The notes under the pieces are model-generated. The model searched no databases. It saw nothing but the letters and a program-made list of their open reading frames with translations, and was not told the DNA's origin. A program made the position numbers and the translations under genes. From Arcicella rigui (lineage in GTDB: Bacteria; Bacteroidota; Bacteroidia; Cytophagales; Spirosomataceae), in the NCBI RefSeq assembly GCF_034929435.1, contig NZ_JAYFUM010000015.1, forward strand, positions 96,278 to 160,277: a DNA stretch of 64,000 nucleotides. Reading direction: 5' to 3'. Positions within the stretch are counted from its first letter, which is position 1. Each line of letters starts with the position of its first letter. Below are positions 54,929-63,625 of the stretch, piece by piece.

Positions 54929-56410
54929 TTATTTCTTTACTTTAGATAGATAAATACGGATAGAATTAATAATTTTCTGCAATCCACTTTCATAAAGATT
55001 GCCTCTTAAATCGCCTCTGTTTTTTTGATTAAACTCCGAAACAATCGTATCATAATTGTTTTTCAGTTGTAATAATCTGTTTCGCTGAAGGTCTAAATCA
55101 TCTGTACTCTCATCTTTATCAAGGCGTTTTTTAATTTCTTCTTTCAATTCCTTGAGTTTAGAATCGAATTTGTCCATTGCGGTTTTCCTAAAGTTGGTAT
55201 CTCTTAAACTTTCGTCTATTTCACAAGGCAACACAATCTTTCCAGCCACTTCGGCAGCTATAAATGCCCTAATAGATTCTTGGGCTACCCAAGCGGAAGT
55301 AAGAAAATCTTTAGAAATAAGCTGTAAAGTAAAATCTGCTTTTTGAATACTTTCGTTTATAAATTGTGGAATCTCAAATCCAATAGGGTTATCGGTATCA
55401 ATAATGACCTCTATGCCAAAAGCTTCTAAATCTTTCTTTAATTGTAAAGCAATGTCTGAATCATTATGATTGTATGAGATAAAGACTTTTGCTTCTATTT
55501 TTTTCTCTATTTTTTTAGAAGATGTTGTTCTTAGAAGGTTTTCATTTTTGCAAGCGTCATGAATATCTTGAAGTAAAGGGATGGGCAGGCGATTTTTCTT
55601 TAGACTTACCTTTAATCTGTTTTTAGCTAATTTGTCTTCATTTTCTTCTTTAACATTTACAAAAGCAAGTTTATCGGTGGCAGAACTAACGTCACCAAGA
55701 TGGAGTAAGAGATTGATAAGCATTTGTACATACCATTTTTCAACCCTTACACCGATAAAAACAATTACTTGAGCCTCTTTGATAAGATTGATAATTACCT
55801 CAGGAACTTTAGGATTATCTTTAAAAATACTATGAAGAAAATCAAACCAATCATTAAAAGTAAAAGTGGAGTCTTTGTTTGATAGTGTTCCTAATAGTTT
55901 ATATAAAATCGTTTTACCTTCGGGAACATCGTCGATACTTCTTACTTTTTTATTTAAGCGAGAATAGTGACTAATAACAAAAGCATCCTTGTTAACTTCC
56001 TGCATTGTAGTCTCTAAATGCTCATCTGGTAACAAAGACAATATTAAAGAAAAAGGAATTTCTGCAATTTGTGTAAATGGTTTTTTCCAGCCAACCAATT
56101 GCTCAAAATACCATTTCATAAAATCGTATAAATGCCCTTCATAAGCTTCCGAAACCGTCAAGAAGTTTTCTTTTGCAAAGGGATTATCTATAAATCTGAT
56201 TGGATTACTTAAAATTTCTTCTTTTTCGTCTTCGTCTTGTATCTCATTATTAACATAATATTCGTAAGCTAAACGAATAGAATCATCAAAATTTTTGGGT
56301 GTATTGCCTTCAAATATATTAGTACTAATTTCACCAATCTCTGGACCAAGTACCAAAAGGCATTTATTATCTTTTATAGCATCAATTATTTTTTCAAGTT
56401 CTTTATCCAT
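54929..56410 (-). CDS. SIR2-like plus TIR domain protein, first gene of the STAND operon
   Basis: A 493-residue soluble protein. Residues ~1-290 look like a degenerate SIR2-like domain: NKCLLVLGPEIG, IPFSLILSLLPDEHLE at the place of the usual TTNYDxLLE, LYKLLGTLSN at the place of KLHG, and VIVFIGVRVEKWYVQMLI. The NAD-site Asn and catalytic His thus appear to be lost. Residues 307-~490 are a TIR domain (KVFISYNHNDSDIALQLKKD) that keeps the catalytic glutamate position (Glu378 in SAWVAQES). TIR NADases are effectors of several bacterial immune systems, so it is probably the effector of the operon. The SIR2 assignment is the weaker of the two. Preceded by a large dyad at 56424-56479. Confidence 0.82.
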   Translation of the reverse strand: MDKELEKIIDAIKDNKCLLVLGPEIGEISTNIFEGNTPKNFDDSIRLAYEYYVNNEIQDEDEKEEILSNPIRFIDNPFAKENFLTVSEAYEGHLYDFMKWYFEQLVGWKKPFTQIAEIPFSLILSLLPDEHLETTMQEVNKDAFVISHYSRLNKKVRSIDDVPEGKTILYKLLGTLSNKDSTFTFNDWFDFLHSIFKDNPKVPEVIINLIKEAQVIVFIGVRVEKWYVQMLINLLLHLGDVSSATDKLAFVNVKEENEDKLAKNRLKVSLKKNRLPIPLLQDIHDACKNENLLRTTSSKKIEKKIEAKVFISYNHNDSDIALQLKKDLEAFGIEVIIDTDNPIGFEIPQFINESIQKADFTLQLISKDFLTSAWVAQESIRAFIAAEVAGKIVLPCEIDESLRDTNFRKTAMDKFDSKLKELKEEIKKRLDKDESTDDLDLQRNRLLQLKNNYDTIVSEFNQKNRGDLRGNLYESGLQKIINSIRIYLSKVKK

Positions 56411-56423
56411 TGTTAGGCAGTAA

Positions 56424-56479
56424 GTTTTTAATTAGGCTATTATTTATTTGATAAATATACCAATAGCCTAATTAAAAAC
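56424..56479 (-). promoter_or_regulatory. nested inverted repeat in the leader of the STAND operon
   Basis: Arms 56424-56441 (GTTTTTAATTAGGCTATT) and 56462-56479 are an 18-bp perfect inverted repeat. Inside lies a second palindrome TATTTAT-TTG-ATAAATA (56441-56457), which overlaps the outer left arm by one base. It ends 13 bp before the ATG at 56410. It could be an operator or a leader hairpin that hides the start; there is no T-run on the minus strand. Confidence 0.7.
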
Positions 56480-56906
56480 ATAAATACCCAACTTAATTTT
56501 ATTAAACGGTAAAAGCACTGTCATTTAAGCCTTTATAAAGGCTATTTTGGTACTTCTTAATCATGGGTATCGCTTTGTTTTACTCATGCCATGACTAATG
56601 TAATTGTTTGATAATTGATAGATTACTACAAAGTCATGCCATGAGTTGTTTGGTGGTTTCAAAGTAATTCTTTCGCTATCAGCTTTCGGTCATCGGTTAT
56701 CAGAAATGGTAGGATTAAGTAAAACGGAGTTATAGAACCAGTAATAGTATAACTGTTGCATATTAAACTGGCAAAATGCTCGTGAAGACACGAGCAATGG
56801 CACAAGTGAAAGAGCTAATTGATATTTCACTTTATGTAAGTAGGAACGCTTCGCTTAATCTATGTCCAGTAATAACTCCGGTTATTTTCGTTTTTATTCG
56901 GGAAAT
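56480..56906. repeat. intergenic region with short palindromes
   Basis: Holds AGCCTTTATAAAGGCT (56528-56543), an inverted pair ACTCATGCCATGACT / AGTCATGCCATGAGT (56582-56596, 56632-56646, one mismatch) related to the repeat at 5247-5285, and a GC-rich hairpin TGCTCGTG/CACGAGCA (56777-56784, 56789-56796). No gene is seen. Confidence 0.65.
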
Positions 56907-57253
56907 TGCGGTAAAAAGATAGGTTTGATATGCTGGAGTGTATCAAACCTATCTTTTTACCGCATAAATCCGCAAAAAAGCCTCGTTATCCTCACTTTTA
57001 GAGAGCTTTTCCCTTCTCCGAGCATATCAAGCCTATCTTTTTACCGCATCAATCCGCAAAAAAGCCTCGTTATCCTCACTTTTAGAGAGCTTTTCCCTTC
57101 TCCGAGTATATAAAGTCTATCTTTTTACCGCATCAACCGAGCAAAAAGCCCCGTTATCCTTGCTTTTAGAGAGCTTTTCCCTTCTCCAAGCATATCAAGT
57201 CTCGCTTTTTACCGCATCAACCGAGCAAAAAGCTCCGTTGTCCTTACTTTTTC
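56907..57253. repeat. 24-bp hairpin plus 84-bp tandem repeat (about 3.7 units)
   Basis: Tandem units start at 56941, 57025, 57109 and 57193, period exactly 84 bp, each beginning TATCAAG-like and containing CTTTTTACCGCAT and AGAGAGCTTTTCCCTTCTCC. The first 24 bp of unit one are the exact complement of 56907-56930, giving a hairpin with a 10-nt loop. The fourth unit runs into the 3' end of the TlpA gene at 57244. A reading frame crosses two units (56862-57113) only because 84 is divisible by three. Confidence 0.88.
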
Positions 57254-58701
57254 AGTAATTGTTCATTAAAATACAATCTAATGTTTTTGTCTGTTGGTCT
57301 TGGAGCATTATCGCTAATAATTGTACCATCTCGTCCTATGAGCATATAACGAGGAATAGTACTGATCTTAAATTTATCTGCAAAGGCAGATTTTTTCCCG
57401 TCGGGCATCAGATAATGAACCGAAGAATTGAGACCTAATTCGGTAATAGCTTTATGCCAAGTACTTCCATTGTCGTCTATTGAAATATAAACAAACTTGA
57501 GACCTTTAGAGGAATATTCTTGTTTGAGTTGCTTAGAGGCAGGCATTTCTGCACGGCAAGGAGCACACCAAGAAGCCCAAAAATCTACATAAATAAGTTT
57601 ATTTTCGTCTGTACTCAATAACTCTCGCCATGTATGTGTGTCCAAATCTTTGTTTGAAATAAGTTCGCTATCTAAAATATCGTTATTCACCCCTAATCGT
57701 TTAGCCAGTATTTGTGGTTGAAAATTTTTGATGAAGTATTCTTTTAAAAAGCCATCCGAAGCATATTTTAAATATTCGCTGAGGGTTGAGGTTGTGTTCT
57801 CTTGTCCTAAAACGACAGTCGAACGAACCAAATCATACATTGCCATTTCACGGATATTCCCTTTTAATAACTGGTGTGCTAAACTCATCAAGCTTGTAGC
57901 ATCGGTTGGTTGTTTATTTTTAAGTGCCCAGTAATAAAGATATTGCTGAACACAGCTTCGTTGTTCTCCCAAATAGAAAAACTGTTCATCTAATTTCAGC
58001 CATTCTTCTATTTTTTTATCAATCAACACCTCTCTCTTTTTTAGTACTCCTCTATAAACGGAGTAATAGCCCGACATAAGAAACGAAAGTCGTCTATGTT
58101 GAAAAAGTGCTGTTATTTGAGCAATGAAAGAGGGACTTAGCTCATGATTTTGTTGATACTTTGCTAAAAAACGCATTCGTTGCTCGAATTTGTCATTGAC
58201 AAATTTTAACTCTTCTGTGGCAGAGAATTTATTAGGCATTAAATCTGCCCCAAATCCTTCAAATAGACCCAACTCTTTTTCCATCTCTACAAAAAAGTTG
58301 AGTTCATTTGTACGCACCTTATCCTTAGCACTAAAATGAGTGATGTTTTCCTCATCTTTTTCTACTTTAATTGTTTCGTTAGGCTGAACTAAGCAATTGT
58401 TTACCGTAAAACTCCCATGAAACTTGCCATAGAGGGTATTTCTGTTGGGGGTACTATCTGTTACAATAATCAAAATAGGATAATCAGTGTAGATGGTAAA
58501 AAGAGTATCCGAATATATTTCATATAAAGCAGGGCGTTCACCATATAAATTGTTGTAATAAAATTTAAAGGGTTTTTCTTTAGAAGCTCTAATGTCTAAA
58601 ATAGTCGAATCTTTGGATATGAATGGTACTAAATTTTTGCTGTAACTTTTAAACAAAGTACATGCAAATAGGAAGCTCAAAAAGAGAGAGGTTTTTTTCA
58701 T
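57244..58701 (-). CDS. TlpA-like thioredoxin-fold protein 1 (last of four paralogues)
   Basis: A 485-residue exported protein with signal peptide (LFACTLFKSYS). A ~340-residue N-terminal region of beta then alpha character has no clear family. The C-terminal thioredoxin-like domain has FWASWCAPCRAEMP (redox CxxC) and the cis-proline motif STIPRYM, then APRPTD. TlpA proteins reduce periplasmic disulfides or serve cytochrome c maturation. The stop codon lies within the last unit of the 84-bp tandem repeat. It is the 3'-most gene of the array and the most diverged at its C-terminus (EQLLKK instead of DELLRK). Confidence 0.88.
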   Translation of the reverse strand: MKKTSLFLSFLFACTLFKSYSKNLVPFISKDSTILDIRASKEKPFKFYYNNLYGERPALYEIYSDTLFTIYTDYPILIIVTDSTPNRNTLYGKFHGSFTVNNCLVQPNETIKVEKDEENITHFSAKDKVRTNELNFFVEMEKELGLFEGFGADLMPNKFSATEELKFVNDKFEQRMRFLAKYQQNHELSPSFIAQITALFQHRRLSFLMSGYYSVYRGVLKKREVLIDKKIEEWLKLDEQFFYLGEQRSCVQQYLYYWALKNKQPTDATSLMSLAHQLLKGNIREMAMYDLVRSTVVLGQENTTSTLSEYLKYASDGFLKEYFIKNFQPQILAKRLGVNNDILDSELISNKDLDTHTWRELLSTDENKLIYVDFWASWCAPCRAEMPASKQLKQEYSSKGLKFVYISIDDNGSTWHKAITELGLNSSVHYLMPDGKKSAFADKFKISTIPRYMLIGRDGTIISDNAPRPTDKNIRLYFNEQLLKK

Positions 58702-58780
58702 AATATGTTATGGTTTTACCTAACAAAATGACTCATAAAGAACAATTTGTACTATTGAAAAACGATGCTCATACTTGCCA

Positions 58781-60211
58781 TCATTCTTTGAGCAACTTAT
58801 CAAAAACCTCTTTTAACTTAGGGGCGGATGGGCGTAAAGCATCGGCATTTATTACTTTGCCATTTTTGTCAATAAGCATATATCTGGGAATACTTGTGAT
58901 ATTAAACTGCGATAATATGACTGAGTTTTTGGATGAACCAATCAAATAATGGCTTTCCTTTGACATATTTCTCGAAAGTATGGAGTTTTCCCAATGTTTG
59001 TAGTTTTCATCTTGAGAGAGATACACAAAGTTAATGTTGGGATATTTTTTCTGAACCTCATGCGAATATTTCATTTCTTCAATACATGGCTTACACCAAC
59101 TTGCCCAAAAGTCTAAATAGGTAATTTTCCCAGTATTTTTTTCCAGAAACTGTTTCCAAGTAAGCGTTTTTTTGTCTGAAAAATGAATGACAGTCGAACT
59201 GTCTAATGATTTATTTCCACTCGAATTTAAAGTATTCGCCATGAATTGATATTGCTCTTTTAGGTTGTTTTTCAATACAATATTTTCTGCATCCTTTTGG
59301 AAATAAGTATAAAGCGTATAGATATGTTTAGAAGTATTAATAATACAAAAATCAACAAATCTATATAAAACGATGTCTCGGGTTTTTCCTGAGTATTTGG
59401 TTTTAAGGTTTTGATAGAAGTCTATTTCAGATTTATCTGCTTGCAACAAAGATTCTAAGAACCTTAGAGAATGCCCATAAATTGGAATTTCGCTGGCACT
59501 ATCATCAAGCTTAAAATCAGAAATAAAACGAGCTACTTGAGTATCCTGAACGATAACTTTATTTTTTAGGAGATTCTCTTGGTAGAGAGCTAAAAAGTCA
59601 AAGTATTGTTTATAGTAAAATTCTTTGCTGATGAAATCCTTAAAAGATTTACTTGAACGATTGACTTTAAAGAATTGATTGGCAAATGCTATACGATTTT
59701 GATAGGCATCTTTGATTTTTTGTATTCTTACCGCTGGCGTATCATCACGGAAGGGTATTGGAACAAACCAACCTTCATAATTCCCAAATTGCTCTCTGAA
59801 CTGAGGGAAAAAAGAAAGCTCTTTATTTCTTTGGTCAGATTTGCCAGAAATGCTGGTGATTGATTGAGGCTTTTCAAGAAATACGGTATCGTTTGGATAT
59901 AACAAAAAAGTATGTTGTACAACCTGAAAATTTTTACCGCTTCTAATCATATCAGAACTGTTAAGTTTAACAGGGATATTACTTTTTATAAGAATAGTAT
60001 CGTGGGCTGACGTAGCTTCATAAGGTTGAGTAGAGGCATCAAGCAAAGAAGACCAATCAAAAAATATTTCCTTCTTCAATGGATTGTTAACAATAATGGT
60101 GATGTTTTGAGGTGGATTAGTCGATGTTGAATCTGAAACAGAGCTATCTTTTTTTTCATTATTACATGAAAAGAAAATGATAGAGAAAATGACAAGAAAG
60201 CAATATTTCAT
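58781..60211 (-). CDS. TlpA-like thioredoxin-fold lipoprotein 2
   Basis: About 476 residues from the ATG at 60211, which gives a lipoprotein signal with lipobox FFSC. An in-frame ATG at 60253 would add 14 residues before it and is less likely. Low-complexity Ser/Thr linker, an alpha-helical middle region, then a thioredoxin-like domain with FWASWCKPCIEEMKYS and SIPRYML. Ends RPSAPKLKEVFDKLLKE. Paralogue of its neighbours, same strand, 79 bp before the next gene. Confidence 0.87.
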   Translation of the reverse strand: MKYCFLVIFSIIFFSCNNEKKDSSVSDSTSTNPPQNITIIVNNPLKKEIFFDWSSLLDASTQPYEATSAHDTILIKSNIPVKLNSSDMIRSGKNFQVVQHTFLLYPNDTVFLEKPQSITSISGKSDQRNKELSFFPQFREQFGNYEGWFVPIPFRDDTPAVRIQKIKDAYQNRIAFANQFFKVNRSSKSFKDFISKEFYYKQYFDFLALYQENLLKNKVIVQDTQVARFISDFKLDDSASEIPIYGHSLRFLESLLQADKSEIDFYQNLKTKYSGKTRDIVLYRFVDFCIINTSKHIYTLYTYFQKDAENIVLKNNLKEQYQFMANTLNSSGNKSLDSSTVIHFSDKKTLTWKQFLEKNTGKITYLDFWASWCKPCIEEMKYSHEVQKKYPNINFVYLSQDENYKHWENSILSRNMSKESHYLIGSSKNSVILSQFNITSIPRYMLIDKNGKVINADALRPSAPKLKEVFDKLLKE

Positions 60212-60285
60212 GTTTGTGGTGCGAGCGTAAATTGATAACTTATGAGTTTCCATAGTAAATGATAGTTTGAGTTTTTAAAAGGGTA

Positions 60286-61866
60286 TTACTTTCTTAACAA
60301 TTCATCCAATAGTTGTCGAATTTTTGGGTCAGATGGGCGAGGGGCATTATCATTGATTATTTGCCCATCTTTGTCGATAATCATATACCTGGGAATTGAT
60401 TTGAATTGATGTTCTTGGATAAATTTCGATTCTCCAAAATTTAAAATCTTGAAATTGTTGGGAATTTCGGTAAGCTCTAAACGTTCACTGGCTTTCGCCC
60501 ATTTTTGAAAATTATCATCCGTAGAAAAAAAGGTAACTTCTAGATTACTGTCTTTATAAGTTTGTAAAAGTTGCTTAGAGTATTTCATTTCTTCGATACA
60601 TGGCCCACACCAACTTGCCCAAAAGTCTATATACAGCACTTTCCCTTTCTTTTTTTGGAGAAAATCTTCTATCGAAGTCTGTTGTTTATTTAATGTTTCT
60701 AAATGTAAATTTGAAGGACTGGCATTGACAATTATATCCTTTTGATATTTCTTTTGAGCTTCTTGGACAAGACTTTTATTGCTGGCGAATGCAGTGAATA
60801 AAGGTAAGTATTTGTCGATTTCATCACGAAAAAAGTAGTCAATATTACCTAAACCGAGAAATAACATTTGTTCTTTTACTTCATGGCATAATAATGATGA
60901 ATTTAAAATCAATAAAAAACTTGCTCTGGGGTCTCTGAAATTAAACTGATTAACTACTTCCCATTTTACTTTTGATGTGAAATGTTTCTTTTCAAAATTA
61001 CTTATACATTGATTCCAGTACTCATCATATACAAGCTGTTTCTTATATCTTTCATTCAGTTCCGTGGCTGCAGAAGTAGAGTCAATCTCTCCCGACATTA
61101 CTTTTAATTTGAAAAGTAAATTATCATATTTTTGCTGGTAAAAGGCGTATATCTCTTTAGAAATGAGCTTATTCCTGTTCAAAGAATCCAGAAAGTGTTG
61201 TGTATTATCATTGAGTATTTTCATTGAAGGAATCAATGTTTGTCCCACTTTATTTTCGAGGGTTTCCAGATATAATCCTTTTTCGTAACCTTTTCTGGCA
61301 CTTTGTTTTACGGGTTCTTTGGGGTCGTCATAAAAATACCTGAAAGCAGTATTTCGAGTGTCATTTGCCATACCAGTTGTTAAATAAGCTCCAGTAAATT
61401 TTTGATTGAGTTTATCTTCAACGATGAAATCTTGTGCTGTATAACTATAATTTGAGTGTTTTACTACAACAGGTTTCTTCCTATCAAAACTGATGACAAG
61501 AGAGTCCCCTTTATGAACTAAAAAATCTTGAAATTCAAAGAAACTTAAATACCTGCGAATCATTACCCAATTTGAGGAGGTAGAAAAAGTCACTGACTTT
61601 TTTGTTGCAATATCACCAAAAGATATTCTCTCCAATTCCAAATCATCACAAACAACCAGATATTCAAATCTTCCTATTTGCATTTTTGTTTTTGTCATGA
61701 GGTTGCTGTTAAATTCAGGTTTGCCTGTAAACTGAATATGGACTACTCCTTTGGAGATATTCTTAGTAGAATCTTTTGTGATATTTTTGATTTCAATGCA
61801 AGCCGATACATTGCTATAAATCAATAGTAAGCTTACCGTTAAGAAAGAAAGGATAGGGTGTTTCAT
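60286..61866 (-). CDS. TlpA-like thioredoxin-fold protein 3
   Basis: About 526 residues from the ATG at 61866 (MKHPILSFLTVSLLLIYS signal); an ATG 24 bp upstream precedes a non-signal segment. It has a long N-terminal region with no named domain, then FWASWCGPCIEEMKYS, the most canonical WCGPC site of the four, and SIPRYMI. Its C-terminus APRPSDPKIRQLLDELLRK is almost the same as that of paralogue 4, with similar DNA, a sign of recent duplication or conversion. Confidence 0.88.
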   Translation of the reverse strand: MKHPILSFLTVSLLLIYSNVSACIEIKNITKDSTKNISKGVVHIQFTGKPEFNSNLMTKTKMQIGRFEYLVVCDDLELERISFGDIATKKSVTFSTSSNWVMIRRYLSFFEFQDFLVHKGDSLVISFDRKKPVVVKHSNYSYTAQDFIVEDKLNQKFTGAYLTTGMANDTRNTAFRYFYDDPKEPVKQSARKGYEKGLYLETLENKVGQTLIPSMKILNDNTQHFLDSLNRNKLISKEIYAFYQQKYDNLLFKLKVMSGEIDSTSAATELNERYKKQLVYDEYWNQCISNFEKKHFTSKVKWEVVNQFNFRDPRASFLLILNSSLLCHEVKEQMLFLGLGNIDYFFRDEIDKYLPLFTAFASNKSLVQEAQKKYQKDIIVNASPSNLHLETLNKQQTSIEDFLQKKKGKVLYIDFWASWCGPCIEEMKYSKQLLQTYKDSNLEVTFFSTDDNFQKWAKASERLELTEIPNNFKILNFGESKFIQEHQFKSIPRYMIIDKDGQIINDNAPRPSDPKIRQLLDELLRK

Positions 61867-61973
61867 TATTGGAGGAGTTTCATGAATCAAGTAATGTAAA
61901 TCTGTTTACTATGTTTTAGCTTTTTACTTATTATTGATTTGTTACAGGTATAAAGAAAGTATTTTAGTGGCTC

Positions 61974-63314
61974 TTACTTTCGTAACAATTCATCCAATAG
62001 TAGTCGAATTTTAGGGTCAGAGGGGCGAGGGGCATTGTCATTGATTACTTTACCTTCCTTGCCGATTAGAATGTATCTTGGAATTGATTGAATCTTAAAT
62101 TTTTTCGCTAAATCAGATTCAAAGTTCTTGGTAACTAAAAAGTTCTTACTTCCTTCTTCTAATGCTTCAGCACTAATGGCTTTTTTCCATGCCATTTTGT
62201 TTTCATCCATCGATAAAGCAAGGAAAACCACATTTTTATCTTTATAGTCAATCAGCATTTTCTTTAAGCTGGGGATTTCTGCCCTACAAGGCATACACCA
62301 ACTTGCCCAATAATCTATATAAATGATATTGCCTTGATACTGTTTGAGTAGCTCCGAATAGGTTTTTATTTCATTATGCTCATTTACTAATGTTCCATTA
62401 ACAGAAGGCGTGCTTAGATATTTCTCCCTTAAATAAGTAACATATTCTTGATTTTGAGTCTCTTTTAGAAATGTCTGTAAATACTTATTAAAGTTTTGGT
62501 TTTTACTATTAGCATGATTAAGATGAAAAAACTGTAGGAACTCCTTTATTGCTCCTTTGAAATGGGTAGCAATTACTTCATATTTAGTTTTAAATTCATC
62601 GGGTTTATTCAATGATTTTCTGGATAAATACTGTGTATATCCAATTAAAGCCATTCTGAAATCAGAGTTTTGCAGATAAGTTTCGTCATAGAATATACTT
62701 TTTTGTTTTTCAATAGCCGCTATTTCTTTGGCTGTATAACTCTTCAAATTAGGTGGTGATATATTTATTAAATGATGAGCATTTAGTAGCTTCTTTATTG
62801 CATTGAAGTATTGTTCAGAAATGGGATGCGTGATATTTGCTTTTTCTATTTCATTCAAAATGTCTTGATAAGCTAAGTCTTGGTTGTACACAAAGAAGTT
62901 TTGATGTTTTAAAATAATAGGAACAATAAAGGCTAATTCCTTAGAGCGGTTATCATCATCAGAGGTTAAGAGCGTTGTCTGATTTTTGTCTTTAACGACA
63001 TACACTTTTTCCGATTTGTTAATTGGAAATATCATTTGCTTTTCGGTATCTTTCAATAAAAGATAATCTTTGAAGGCAATTTTCACTTTCATTGAATCTT
63101 GAAATTCAATAGGCATATTTAGGTCTTGAAGATGGTCATAGAAATACAAATAAGCCTTTTCGCCTTTTTTAAGCTTGCTGATGATTTCTAGTGTATCCAT
63201 TTTAATCGTTTGATTGCGTTGGACTAAGTACTTAGAAGAATGTATTTTGCCTTTCAGCTGAAATGAAATGATAGTAAGAACCACAAATAAAGATGTGAAT
63301 GAAAGCTTTTTCAT
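61974..63314 (-). CDS. TlpA-like thioredoxin-fold protein 4 (first of the array)
   Basis: A 446-residue exported protein (signal MKKLSFTSLFVVLTIISF). N-terminal region of unknown fold, then the thioredoxin domain with YWASWCMPCRAEIPSL and SIPRYILIG, ending APRPSDPKIRLLLDELLRK. It is the promoter-proximal gene of a four-gene, same-strand array with gaps of about 30-110 bp, so probably one transcript. No TonB receptor, SusD or cytochrome gene is adjacent to hint at a redox partner. Confidence 0.88.
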   Translation of the reverse strand: MKKLSFTSLFVVLTIISFQLKGKIHSSKYLVQRNQTIKMDTLEIISKLKKGEKAYLYFYDHLQDLNMPIEFQDSMKVKIAFKDYLLLKDTEKQMIFPINKSEKVYVVKDKNQTTLLTSDDDNRSKELAFIVPIILKHQNFFVYNQDLAYQDILNEIEKANITHPISEQYFNAIKKLLNAHHLINISPPNLKSYTAKEIAAIEKQKSIFYDETYLQNSDFRMALIGYTQYLSRKSLNKPDEFKTKYEVIATHFKGAIKEFLQFFHLNHANSKNQNFNKYLQTFLKETQNQEYVTYLREKYLSTPSVNGTLVNEHNEIKTYSELLKQYQGNIIYIDYWASWCMPCRAEIPSLKKMLIDYKDKNVVFLALSMDENKMAWKKAISAEALEEGSKNFLVTKNFESDLAKKFKIQSIPRYILIGKEGKVINDNAPRPSDPKIRLLLDELLRK

Positions 63315-63625
63315 AGATTAAGGTATAATTAAAGGTTTTACAAATAACTAAAAAAATAGTTTACTGAAATTAAATAAAAAGTTTACAACTACCAATCTGA
63401 AAACAGATAATTTTTTAAAATATTTTACCACTTACAAAATACAATAAACACCCATAATTTTGGTTTATCCAAAATATACGTCACTACGACATTGCCCATA
63501 TCATCACGGGCTATATTTCGTTTACTTGTGTGTACTGCCGAAATACTTGTGGGGAAACGAGTAGAGGCACAGTATTTTTTGCCATTTGACAAAAAAAGTG
63601 AGAATGTAATTTATACTTTTGCAAA
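63315..63625. other. intergenic region between TlpA array and Crp/Fnr gene
   Basis: About 310 bp, AT-rich. A degenerate hairpin CTTGTGGGGAAACGAG with following GAGGCACA (63546-63573) resembles the one at 56777-56805, so related short repeats flank the TlpA array. TACTTTTG at 63615-63622 matches the -7 consensus but lies only 3 bp before the next ATG. Confidence 0.45.

Noticed and set aside
56862..57113. 83-codon ORF with a repeated peptide
   Set aside because: Product of the 84-bp tandem repeat, whose period is a multiple of three; no start or family support.
56941..57253. CRISPR-like array
   Set aside because: Continuous 84-bp units, no distinct spacers, no cas genes.
63615..63622. Promoter -7 element for the Crp/Fnr gene
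   Set aside because: TACTTTTG fits the consensus but lies 3 bp from the ATG, which would make the transcript leaderless or start inside the gene.
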